From CAZMXS01 sp964570325 (GTDB lineage Bacteria > Verrucomicrobiota > Kiritimatiellia > CAIQIC01 > CAZMXS01), in NCBI GenBank assembly GCA_964570325.1, contig CAZMXS010000012.1, positions 19,706 through 83,705 on the forward strand: a stretch of DNA of 64,000 nt. The letters run 5' to 3'. This document shows positions 43,129-51,470 of the stretch, piece after piece. The translations under genes were made by a program, and so were the position numbers. The notes beneath the pieces are model-generated. The model was given only the letters and a program-made list of their open reading frames with translations, had not been told where the DNA came from and searched no databases. How positions within the stretch are numbered: position 1 is the first letter of the stretch; each line of letters opens with the position of its first letter.

Positions 43129-44395
43129 GCGCTTCAAAGATCGTCGTTCCAAAACCGCGCGCGTAGCGCTGGTTCATTTCAAAACGGTTTATTTTGCCAT
43201 AAAACGACGTCCATAGCGCAATATATTTCGCTTGTAATTCATCGGGGCCAAGTTGCCGGGGCTGAAAGACCGGATGCGCGCCGTTGTACCGCTCCCAATC
43301 GGTGGTGAGCAGGCGGCCGGCGGCCCGCAATTCCGCGAAGCGGCGCGTGCCCGGGAATGGCGTGTGGATCGTGAACTCCGCCAGGTTGGCGCGGATGCGC
43401 CCGCAGAAATCATGGATTAACGGCTCGACATCCGCCGGGTCGTCATCGTGGCCGAGCGTGAAGGTGCTCATGGTCTCGATCCCCAGCTCTTTGAGCATGC
43501 GCAGCTTTTCGATCAGTTGCGGCTGGATCAATTCGTCCTTCAACGGACACCGCAGACCGAGCACAAGATAAATTTGGGCGCATCCGGCCTGGCGCAGCAG
43601 GCGCGCGAACGGCTCCGTCAGCGGCGTCACCATGAACGGGTAGGCGGCCAGGAAAAACAATTTGCGCGGCCGCTGCGCCGCCAGTTGCTCCAGCATCGAG
43701 AGGGTGTAGCGACGATTGACCGGGTCGTGAAAGAGCAGGTTTTCGTCCGCGAAGTAGAAGCAGGCTTCGGGCAGGGCCCGGATATCCTCGAGCACCGCCG
43801 GGATCGGTTTGAACCAGAGCGCCGCGCCGTGCATGCCGGGCAACACGCAAAACGGGCAGTCGCACGGGCAGCCGCGCGCGGTCTGCACGATGCCGGCCTT
43901 CAGATAGCCCGACGCGGCGAACAATTCGCGGCGGGGTTGAACAAACGGCGCGTCCGGAACGCCGTCATAGATGCGCGCCAGCCGCCCCTGCCGGAAATCG
44001 TCCAGGATGGTCGGCCACAGTTCCTCCACCGGGCCGCGCACCAGGGTGTCCACGTGCGGCCGCGCGTCGTCGGGCGCCACGGATGGGTGAATGCCGCCGG
44101 CGATCACCGGCACTCCGGCCGCCCGGAAATGGTCGGCGATTGCATGCGCGCGCGCGGCTTGCGGCGTAAAATAGCTTAAGGCAACCAGGTCGGGGCGCGC
44201 GTCGAAGTCCACCGCCGTGACATGTTCGTCCGTCAGGGTGACCTCTATCCCGTCCGGCACCGCGGCGGCCGCCGCCGGAATGCCGAGGCCGGCCATCCGA
44301 AAACTGCCGATCTCATACCCGGCGAGCGTTGCCCGCAGCTCCGGGTAGTCCTCCAGCAATTTGCGCCAGCGCGGGAAGATGAAGTGAATATGCAT
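43112..44395 (-). CDS. B12-binding-type radical SAM enzyme
   Basis: 427 residues. An N-terminal Rossmann-like domain (DLVALSYFTPQAARAHAIADHFRAAGVPVIAGGIHPSVAP) resembles a cobalamin-binding domain, though DxHxxG is not apparent. The radical SAM core has GCPCDCPFC (CxxxCxxC at about 172-179) and FADENLLFHDP, typical of B12-dependent radical SAM proteins that make lipids or pigments (BchE/HpnJ/HpnP-like). A methylation, cyclisation or C-C bond-forming step on a hydrophobic substrate is possible. The ATG at 44395 starts five bases after the ligase stop. Confidence 0.88.
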   Translation of the reverse strand: MHIHFIFPRWRKLLEDYPELRATLAGYEIGSFRMAGLGIPAAAAAVPDGIEVTLTDEHVTAVDFDARPDLVALSYFTPQAARAHAIADHFRAAGVPVIAGGIHPSVAPDDARPHVDTLVRGPVEELWPTILDDFRQGRLARIYDGVPDAPFVQPRRELFAASGYLKAGIVQTARGCPCDCPFCVLPGMHGAALWFKPIPAVLEDIRALPEACFYFADENLLFHDPVNRRYTLSMLEQLAAQRPRKLFFLAAYPFMVTPLTEPFARLLRQAGCAQIYLVLGLRCPLKDELIQPQLIEKLRMLKELGIETMSTFTLGHDDDPADVEPLIHDFCGRIRANLAEFTIHTPFPGTRRFAELRAAGRLLTTDWERYNGAHPVFQPRQLGPDELQAKYIALWTSFYGKINRFEMNQRYARGFGTTIFEAHGQST

Positions 44396-44399
44396 TCGG

Positions 44400-45722
44400 C
44401 TAATCCCCGTCGCGAACCAGCCGGCGGTCGGTTCCCTGGTGGCGCCGGTCAATGAACACAAGTTTCTTGCGGTAACCCGGCGGATGCGCCAGCCGCTGGA
44501 TGTTCTCGCGCGTGTCGCATTCGATCCGCGGCCGGAAACGCAGGGTGGCCGCCAGCCGCTCGGCGAGCGGGTCGGGATCCAGGGTCGTGGCCGCCACGAT
44601 CCGCACCCGGTCGCCGTGATGCTCGTCGGATTCGGCGATGATGACGAAACTCTCGATTTCCGGGATGCCGGACAACGCCTCGCTGATGGCGGCGGGATAG
44701 ACCTTGGTGCCCTTGATCTTGAGCATCTGCCCCTCGCGCGCCAGCACGGGGCCGAGGCGTGGCGAGTGCCGACCGCAGCGGCAGGGCGCGTCCACGACAA
44801 ACGCGATGTCGCCGGTTCGGTAGCGAAGCAATGGTGTTCCCTCGGCGTTCAGCGGCGTGACGACGAGCGCGCCCGGTTCTCCGGGCGGGCAAGGCGCGCC
44901 GTGTTCGTCAAGGATTTCCACATACACCATGTCGGGGTGAATATGCGTTCCGCAACCGTGGGCGCATTCGCTCATTGAGCCGGTCATCTCGCTGTTGCCG
45001 TATGAGCCGTATAGTTCAATGTCCCAGATTTCCCGGATGCGTCGCGCGACCGCGTTGGGTTCGAGTTGCGCCGTGCGCAGATTTTCGCCGACCAGCACGG
45101 CTCGGCGCAGTTCGAGCTCCGCGCGCGGCCGGCCCTCGCGCGCCCATTCGCGGGCCAGCGCCAGCAGGAACGAGGGGACCGTGACGATGCCGGTCACACG
45201 GTTGCGCCGCATGATCTCGAGCTGGCGCGCCGGGTTGGCCGGTCCCTGGCGCAGGACCGCGCAGCCGATGCGTTGCAGCCCCAGGTAGTAGGCCAGGCCG
45301 GCCATGAAGAGCGTGTCCATGGTCACGGCCAGTTGCACCGTGTCCCCGGGTGCGAAGCCGGCGGCGCGGAAGGCGTATGCTTCGCAGATGGCCAGCTTTT
45401 CCAGATCGCCGCGCGTGAGATACAGATTGATCGGCGCGCCCGAGGTGCCGGAGGTGGCGACGATCTCGCGCAATTCCGCGGGCGGGCAGGCCCGGAAGGC
45501 ATCGTTTTCACGCTCCAGGTCGGCGCGGGTAGTCAACGCGATGTCGCGCAGCCAGCGCGCCAGGTCCGCCGGATCGGCCGGCGGCGGCCGGCCGGCCAGG
45601 CGCCGGCGGTAGAACGGCGAGCGCTCCACCGTGTAGCGCGCCTGTTCGAGCAACCGGGCGCGGGTGAACGCTTGCTGCTCGGCGCGCGGGCGGAACTCCA
45701 GTTGGTCGTCATACATCGGCAT
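44400..45722 (-). CDS. PaaK-like AMP-dependent acyl-CoA/aryl ligase
   Basis: 440 residues, the size of phenylacetate-CoA ligase rather than the longer acyl-CoA synthetases. EIVATSGTSGAPINLYLTRGD is the ATP-binding P-loop (about residues 88-105), ELYGSYGNSEMTGS the adenylation motif, LLRYRTGDIAFV and LKIKGTKVYPAAISEAL the C-terminal hinge region. It would activate an acid, perhaps an aryl or long-chain acid, as an acyl-adenylate or thioester. It overlaps the RND gene by 14 bases and has GGAAGGG upstream. Likely feeds the starter unit to the ketosynthases. Confidence 0.9.
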   Translation of the reverse strand: MPMYDDQLEFRPRAEQQAFTRARLLEQARYTVERSPFYRRRLAGRPPPADPADLARWLRDIALTTRADLERENDAFRACPPAELREIVATSGTSGAPINLYLTRGDLEKLAICEAYAFRAAGFAPGDTVQLAVTMDTLFMAGLAYYLGLQRIGCAVLRQGPANPARQLEIMRRNRVTGIVTVPSFLLALAREWAREGRPRAELELRRAVLVGENLRTAQLEPNAVARRIREIWDIELYGSYGNSEMTGSMSECAHGCGTHIHPDMVYVEILDEHGAPCPPGEPGALVVTPLNAEGTPLLRYRTGDIAFVVDAPCRCGRHSPRLGPVLAREGQMLKIKGTKVYPAAISEALSGIPEIESFVIIAESDEHHGDRVRIVAATTLDPDPLAERLAATLRFRPRIECDTRENIQRLAHPPGYRKKLVFIDRRHQGTDRRLVRDGD

Positions 45723-48117
45723 GCATTCGTTTCCCTTCCAGCCGCCGGGTGAACCCCGGCAGAATCACCAGCGTGGCCAACAGACAGGCCGTCATGCCTA
45801 TCGTAACAAACAACCCCATCAGCGCAACGCCGCGAAACGACACCGTCAGCAGCGAGCCGAAGCCCAGGCAGGTGGTCAGTGTGGTCAGGCCGATCGGGGC
45901 GACGGTGCGCAGAAAGGCGGTGCGGGTGGCGCGGGTCTCGCGGAAGGCCTGCATGAAATGCACGCCATCGTCAATGCCCAGGCCGAAGAGCAACCCGATG
46001 ACCGGCAGGTTGAAGAAGTTGAACGAAAGGCCGGCCAGACCGAGGATGGTGAAGGTGATCAGCAGGCCGAAAACCAGCGGCGTCAGCACCAGCAGCGTGC
46101 GCACCGCGTCGCGCATGTGCAGCCACAAGATGCCGAATACCAGCAACAGGGAGACCACCGCGGCGCGCAGGCTGTCGGGGATGACGCGGGCGCGGATGCG
46201 CGCCACCAGCAGATTGCCCGAGATGGCTTGCGCGGCGGCGCCGCGTTGCTCGGCTGCGCGTGCCAGATCCGTGGCCTGTCGCGCCGTCCAGGGCCGGCCA
46301 TTGGTCTGGGTGGCCATGATAAAAAAACGGCCGCGATCGTCGGAAAAGAACGGGCGCACGAGAGGCAGATGGTACAAGTTGGTTTCCCAGAAGCCCGGCT
46401 GATAAGCCCGGAAGAGCGCTTGGATATAATCGTCATATTCCGCTTGCGCGCGCCACTCGTTCTCCGCCAGCGCGCGCGCGAATTCGCGCACCGCGCGCGC
46501 CGGGCTTAGGCCTTGCGCGCGGCTGGCCACGCGGAACGCCGCCCGCTGGCGGTCCAGTTGACGGGCGGCGGGCAGCAGCATGAAGGGCGATTTCCACTGT
46601 GCGCCGGCCAGCAGCGGTTCAAGCGCGTCCTGCAAAGCTGAGTCGGCGGCATAGCCACGTGACGCGACCTCGAGGATCAGGCCGTCCGCCAGGTTGTCGG
46701 CGCCGGGCGCGGCGGCCATGTCCTGCAACACTTGGCTGGCGCGGGGTAGGAACATACGGAAGTCGGACTCGAAGTAAAAGCGTCGCGCGGCCAGCGGGAG
46801 CATCAGCAACGGCAGAATCAGTGCCGGCCAGAAGACGCGCGCGCCCAGCCGGTACAAACCCCGGCGCAGGGGCGTTTCGGCCGCGGCAGGGGGCAGGTCC
46901 GGGCGCAGCAGCAGGACGGCAAGCGGGAACACAAACCAGGCGGCGAGGAGGGCCAGCAGGATGCCTCCGCCCGCGATCACTCCCAACAGGTGGAATGATT
47001 TCATGCCGGTGAAGAGGATGGACAGAAAGGCCGCCACGGTGGTCAGCGCGCCGCTGATGACGCCGCGGCCGGTCGTTTGCAGGACGCGGGCCAGCCGTTC
47101 GACTTCCGTTCCGGCTTCCAGCCGGTAGCGGGCCATGAAATGGATGCCGAAATCCACGCCCAGCCCGACCAGCATGGCGACGGACATCGCGGCAATCAGG
47201 TCAATGGTGCGGCAGGCCAACGCGTATGCGCCGAAGGTCAACGCGAGCGCGAATAATACCGGCAGCAGGACGCACAGCAAAGCGCGCACGCTGCCGCGAT
47301 AAACCAGCAGAAAGGCGGCCAGGATCGCGACAGCGGACAAGACCACCGAGAGGACGATGTCGCGCTGGACCGCAACCAGCAACTCCGCGCGCAGGAATGC
47401 GCTGCCCGGCATGCGGCAGACCAGGCCGTGCGCCGCCGCATCGGTTCGCAGCCGTTGCATCAGGTCGGCCAGCCGGCGCAGGCCGCCCGCGCCCAAATCC
47501 CGCTCACGGGGTATGGCAATTACCAATTGCGTGCGCTGGTCGGCGGAAACAATCGCGCCATCCTGGAGCGCGAATCCCGCGTGCCAGGCCAGCGCGGGCA
47601 GGGCCAGTTGCCCCGCCTGCAGCGGATCGGCCCGGATGCTGTCGGCCAGCATGCCGCCGGCCGGCGTGAATAACAGTCGTTCATCCGCGCGCAGCATCTC
47701 CCGCATGCCCGCCGGCGTCAGGCGGCGCGCCATTTCCACCGCGCCCGTTTCGCCGGCGAAGGCCAGCAGCATGGCCGGTTCCGCCGCTCGCCCCGGCTGG
47801 TCCAGACCCGCGATAACCTCGGCAAACAGACCTGAGGCGCGGATGGTTTCGAGCAATTCGGCGATTGCGGCGGATCGGGTTCGCGCCGGTTCACCATCGG
47901 CCGGCGTGAACAGGAAGGTCAATCCCATGGCCCGACCCAGTTGGTCAATCAGGTCCAGCGATTGGCGGAACTCAGGATCGGCATAGGGGAAAAGCCGGCG
48001 CCAATCCGTCTCTACCTCCAGGCGCGAGGCGAGGCGGAGGCCGCCGGCAATGACCAGCACGGCCAGCGCGGCCAGAGCCAGGCGGTGGCGCCGCAGAAAA
48101 CGGATGTAAGTTTCCAT
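45709..48117 (-). CDS. RND superfamily (MMPL-like) exporter
   Basis: 802 residues. It starts METYIRFLRRHRLALAALAVLVIAGG and has two MMPL halves, each with a large periplasmic loop and six helices. The proton-relay motifs are GLGVDFGIHFMARYRLEAG in half 1 and FGLGIDDGVHFMQAFRETRA in half 2. MMPL-like proteins beside ketosynthase genes export lipids, hopanoids (HpnN), aryl polyenes or polyketides. The 90-base gap to the upstream half-ketosynthase is the longest within the operon but holds no terminator. Confidence 0.92.
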   Translation of the reverse strand: METYIRFLRRHRLALAALAVLVIAGGLRLASRLEVETDWRRLFPYADPEFRQSLDLIDQLGRAMGLTFLFTPADGEPARTRSAAIAELLETIRASGLFAEVIAGLDQPGRAAEPAMLLAFAGETGAVEMARRLTPAGMREMLRADERLLFTPAGGMLADSIRADPLQAGQLALPALAWHAGFALQDGAIVSADQRTQLVIAIPRERDLGAGGLRRLADLMQRLRTDAAAHGLVCRMPGSAFLRAELLVAVQRDIVLSVVLSAVAILAAFLLVYRGSVRALLCVLLPVLFALALTFGAYALACRTIDLIAAMSVAMLVGLGVDFGIHFMARYRLEAGTEVERLARVLQTTGRGVISGALTTVAAFLSILFTGMKSFHLLGVIAGGGILLALLAAWFVFPLAVLLLRPDLPPAAAETPLRRGLYRLGARVFWPALILPLLMLPLAARRFYFESDFRMFLPRASQVLQDMAAAPGADNLADGLILEVASRGYAADSALQDALEPLLAGAQWKSPFMLLPAARQLDRQRAAFRVASRAQGLSPARAVREFARALAENEWRAQAEYDDYIQALFRAYQPGFWETNLYHLPLVRPFFSDDRGRFFIMATQTNGRPWTARQATDLARAAEQRGAAAQAISGNLLVARIRARVIPDSLRAAVVSLLLVFGILWLHMRDAVRTLLVLTPLVFGLLITFTILGLAGLSFNFFNLPVIGLLFGLGIDDGVHFMQAFRETRATRTAFLRTVAPIGLTTLTTCLGFGSLLTVSFRGVALMGLFVTIGMTACLLATLVILPGFTRRLEGKRMHADV

Positions 48118-48207
48118 GCGCCAGGTATGTTAGCAGAATGGCGCGCAGCCGACAAAGAGCGGAAAAAAACGCGCCCGCGAATGCCATATTCCGTCGCGCG
48201 GCGGTGT

Positions 48208-49125
48208 TCAGGCGGGACGCGCCACCAGCCAGCGCCAGGCGTCGGCTGCGGTCTGGACCAGCGCGGTGGACGTTCCGGATGCCGCCAGCCGGGCGCAGTC
48301 CAGCAGTTCGGCCATCCGGGTTACCATGAATCCCTGTTCGTTCTGCATGACGTCGTCGCCGATCGGAGAGGGTTCCAGGTCCAGCCCGGCCGCCGGGGCG
48401 GTTGAGTAGGCGCTGCGGACGATGCGCCGCACGCCGGCCGCGCGCGCAGCGGCCAACGCCGCCGGCGCCGCCGCTGCCGCGCAGAATACCGGGCGTTCGA
48501 TCGCCACCGCATGCGGGCCGGAAGGGGGTGCGATGGACCACACCGTCGCGATTGCCCCGTTGCGAAAATGTTGGCCGGGTATATCGGGACAGCGCGCCAG
48601 AAGCGCGTCGGCCAGGTTGGAGAATTCCTCACTGACGCAACAAACGGCTTGCGTCCAGGCGCCGCTGCCCGCCAGCAGGTAAAGCAGGTCCAGCGCCTCG
48701 TAGAAATGCGCCAGGCCCGGGTTGAGCGCGTACATGGGCCGGTTGGTTTTTAGCGCCAGCGAAATGTGGGTGGGCACGATGTTCAACACGGATTCGGCGA
48801 ACAGCATGGGGCTGACCAGTTGCGGGTCCGGCTCCGTCATCAACTGGCGGCAGAAATCCTCCGAATAAATACACGGTCCGTTGTGCGATAGTCCGACCAC
48901 GCCCATTTGCGCCGATTCATCACGGCTGGCACCGGCGCGGGCGAGCGCCGCGCGCAACGCCTCGATTGCGCAAGCCACCATACGGTCCAGACGGCGCGTG
49001 TCATACTGGATGACGGGTTCAGCCGGGTCGGTTGCCGGTTCGTCAGCGTTGAGCTGCGCGGACCAGGAACAGGGGTCGCCGTGATATGCATGGGCGCGCA
49101 GGTAGAGAACGGAGACGGCGCTCAT
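48208..49125 (-). CDS. Half-length ketosynthase-like protein without active-site cysteine (chain-length-factor-like)
   Basis: 305 residues with the N-terminal half of the thiolase fold: MGVVGLSHNGPCIYSEDF, LFAESVLNIVPTHISLAL, and AVCCVSEEFSNLADAL all align in order with the adjacent ketosynthase. At the position of its TNACSSG the sequence reads ALNPGLAHF, so the nucleophilic Cys is absent. The C-terminal His motifs (HGTGT, NKxxxGH) are also missing because the protein ends early. It overlaps the ketosynthase stop by four bases (ATGA), as chain-length factors do. It may form a heterodimer with that enzyme. No chain-length factor this short is known to me. Confidence 0.8.
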   Translation of the reverse strand: MSAVSVLYLRAHAYHGDPCSWSAQLNADEPATDPAEPVIQYDTRRLDRMVACAIEALRAALARAGASRDESAQMGVVGLSHNGPCIYSEDFCRQLMTEPDPQLVSPMLFAESVLNIVPTHISLALKTNRPMYALNPGLAHFYEALDLLYLLAGSGAWTQAVCCVSEEFSNLADALLARCPDIPGQHFRNGAIATVWSIAPPSGPHAVAIERPVFCAAAAAPAALAAARAAGVRRIVRSAYSTAPAAGLDLEPSPIGDDVMQNEQGFMVTRMAELLDCARLAASGTSTALVQTAADAWRWLVARPA

Positions 49126-50324
49126 GGCGTGGCCTCCGCGAACAGCAACGCCGCGTCGGTGCCGCCGAAACCGTAGGACGTGGAAAGCACATGCCGGACC
49201 CGCATCGGCGCGGCGGCGCCGAGAATCAGCCGGCCCGTCGCGAGTTCGGGAATCGCCCGCCGCGTGTTGATGGTTGGCGGCACCACCTGATCGCGGATGG
49301 AGAGCGCGGAAAAAATGGCCTCGATGATGCCGGCCGCGCCCAGCGTATGTCCGATGGCGCCTTTATTGGCGGTCACGGCCGGGCCCGCGCCGGCTGCGAA
49401 CACGCGCGTGATGGCGCTGGCTTCCATCAAATCGTTGTTAACCGTGCCCGTTCCGTGCGCGTTGACGGAGTCCACTGCCGCGGGGTCCACGCCCCCGGCG
49501 GCCAGACACGCGCGCATCACGTGTTCCGCGCCCGCGCCGCTTGGTTGTGGCTTGGTCACGTGATAGGCTTCCGTGTGGGCGGCGTAGGCGCGCAGTTCCG
49601 CCAGCGGCCGGCGGCCGGCGGCGCGCGCCGCGCCGGCAGTCTCGAGCAGCATGACCCCGGCGCCCTCCCCGAGCACCAGGCCCTGGCGCTCCGGGTCGAA
49701 CGGTCGGCAGGCGTCCGGCGCGACCAGCCGGAGCGCCTGAAAGCCACCAAAGACAAACTCGGAAATGATGTCGTAGCCGGCGGCGACGGCGCGATTGCCG
49801 GCGCCGTCGCGAATGGCCGCCAGGGCCAGCCCGACGGCGTTTGCGCCAGAAGAGCAGGCATTGGTGACCAGCAAGGGTGTGCGCCGGAAACCAAACCGTT
49901 CGCGCAAGCGGCAGCACTGCATGAAGGGGATGTAATCCTTGAGCAGGCGGGCGTCGGCGCGATCGAGTCCGCCGGCTAAAAATTGGCGATAAAAACGGCA
50001 ACCGTTGTCCATGCCGCCGAGGGTGGAGGCGACAAAAATCGGCGCATCGAGAAAATCGGCGCCGGTTCCAGCCAACGCCTCCGCCGCGGCAGCCAGCAGC
50101 AGCCGCGTGGCCGCGTCCAGCGAATCGGGCATGGGCAGGCCGGGCTCGGGCAGGGGGCCGACCGGACAAACTGCGCGATGCTTGAAGCGCGCCGCGTTGA
50201 AGCGCTGCGCCTCGCCTTGGCCCGAGTGGCCGGCGCAGAGACGGCGCCAGTTCTCCGCGACGCCGGCGCCGAGCGCAGTGATCAGACCGCAAGCAGTTAT
50301 CCAGACCGGTTCAGGATGGTTCAT
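49122..50324 (-). CDS. Beta-ketoacyl-[acyl-carrier-protein] synthase (FabF-like)
   Basis: 400 residues. WITACGLITALGAGVAENWRRL is the usual start. The catalytic triad is visible: Cys in LLVTNACSSGANAV (about residue 154), His in NAHGTGTVNND (about 290) and His in NKGAIGHTLGAAG (about 325). The C-terminal STSYGFGGTDAALLF is canonical. It therefore should condense acyl chains. It is the first gene of the operon and divergent from the LacI-family gene, with about 48 bases between. No acyl carrier protein, ketoreductase or dehydratase is in the operon, so these must come from elsewhere. Confidence 0.93.
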   Translation of the reverse strand: MNHPEPVWITACGLITALGAGVAENWRRLCAGHSGQGEAQRFNAARFKHRAVCPVGPLPEPGLPMPDSLDAATRLLLAAAAEALAGTGADFLDAPIFVASTLGGMDNGCRFYRQFLAGGLDRADARLLKDYIPFMQCCRLRERFGFRRTPLLVTNACSSGANAVGLALAAIRDGAGNRAVAAGYDIISEFVFGGFQALRLVAPDACRPFDPERQGLVLGEGAGVMLLETAGAARAAGRRPLAELRAYAAHTEAYHVTKPQPSGAGAEHVMRACLAAGGVDPAAVDSVNAHGTGTVNNDLMEASAITRVFAAGAGPAVTANKGAIGHTLGAAGIIEAIFSALSIRDQVVPPTINTRRAIPELATGRLILGAAAPMRVRHVLSTSYGFGGTDAALLFAEATP

Positions 50325-50372
50325 GCGATGTCATCGTATCGAAGTTGACCCCCGTGCGGGAAGCGCATAAAT

Positions 50373-51470
50373 ATGTCCGTTGCAAGCCGGATTTCGGCTG
50401 CTTGCATGCCCCGTCCAGTGACCATTAAAGATGTTGCCCGCGCCGCCGGTGTGTCGCATCCGACGGTGTCGCGGGTCATTCACGGGACGGGACGCATGGC
50501 CCCGCGGACGCGCGCGCGGGTGCGGGCCGTGATGGCGCGGTTGGGGTATCGGCCCAATCTGCTGGCGCGCGGACTGGTATTGAATGAAACCCGCGTGATG
50601 GCGGCGATCGTGCCCGATCTCAACCCGCACGTCCTGCCGATCCTGCGGGGTATCGCCGATGAATGTCGGCGCAATGAATATGCCCTCATGGTTTCCTCCA
50701 CGGAGTATTGGACGGACGAACTAGCCGCTTACCAGGCGGTCGCGGATAATTGGCGGGTGGACGGCGTCATTCTCTACAACGTGGTCTATCGTCCCGCGCC
50801 GTCCGCGGCCGAATTGGCCATTCTCAAACAGGGTATCCCCTGCGTTTTTATCAACAAATATCTGCGCGCGCGCGCAGTGGATTCGGTTAGTGTGGATAAC
50901 GCGGCCGCCGTCCGCCTGGCCGTGGACCATCTCGTGGAACTGGGCCACCGCCGCATCGGTATCCTCAACGGCAGTCGGCTGGCGGTGGATGGCGTGGAAC
51001 GGTTGGACGGGTTTCGCCGGGCCCTGGCGGCGCAAGGATTGGTGTTTGATCCGTCCATTTGCGGCGACGCCAACTTCTCCGACACGGAGGCGTTCGAAGA
51101 GATGCGCCGCATCCTGCGCGCGCGCCGTCCGCCGACGGCGCTGTTCTGCGCAAACGACCTGATGGCGATCGGCGCCTGTCGGGCCGCCGCGGCCGCGGGT
51201 TTGGCCGTGCCGCGCGATCTCTCCCTGGTGGGGTTTGACGATATCGAGGCCGGCCAGTTTCACCGGCCGGCCATCACGACCTTGCGCCCGCCGTTGCGCG
51301 ATCTTGGCCGCCGCGCATTGGAGTTGCTGGTGGCCCGGATTCGGGAACCGGCGCGGCGACCGGAGCAGACGGCGCTGGCGGCCAAGCTGATTGTGCGCGA
51401 TTCGACGGGTCCATGCCCGGCCCGTTTCACGGGGCGGCCCGGACGGTCACGGGCAGGCTCGGGAACATGA
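50373..51470 (+). CDS. LacI family transcriptional regulator
   Basis: 365 residues from ATG 50373; an ATG at 50406, beginning MPRPVTIKDVARAAGVSHPT, is equally plausible. The N-terminal helix-turn-helix TIKDVARAAGVSHPTVSRVIHG is the LacI signature, followed by the RVRAVMARLGYRPNLLARGL hinge and a periplasmic-binding-protein-like effector domain (SLVGFDDIEAGQFHRPAITTLRPP). The C-terminus overlaps the facing glycosidase-like gene by 44 bases. The palindrome upstream of that gene is the obvious candidate operator, so it probably controls carbohydrate breakdown; the effector is unknown. Confidence 0.93.
   Translation: MSVASRISAACMPRPVTIKDVARAAGVSHPTVSRVIHGTGRMAPRTRARVRAVMARLGYRPNLLARGLVLNETRVMAAIVPDLNPHVLPILRGIADECRRNEYALMVSSTEYWTDELAAYQAVADNWRVDGVILYNVVYRPAPSAAELAILKQGIPCVFINKYLRARAVDSVSVDNAAAVRLAVDHLVELGHRRIGILNGSRLAVDGVERLDGFRRALAAQGLVFDPSICGDANFSDTEAFEEMRRILRARRPPTALFCANDLMAIGACRAAAAAGLAVPRDLSLVGFDDIEAGQFHRPAITTLRPPLRDLGRRALELLVARIREPARRPEQTALAAKLIVRDSTGPCPARFTGRPGRSRAGSGT

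Noticed and set aside
43112..44800. Long upstream extension of the B12-type radical SAM gene to 44800
   Set aside because: The extra residues are an Arg/Pro/Ser-rich shadow of the AMP ligase gene in another frame; the conserved protein starts at 44395.
40127..50324. Aryl polyene or ladderane cluster
   Set aside because: Some components match (ketosynthase, chain-length-factor-like protein, MMPL exporter, AMP ligase, radical SAM), but the ACPs, ketoreductase, dehydratase and desaturase expected for either are missing.
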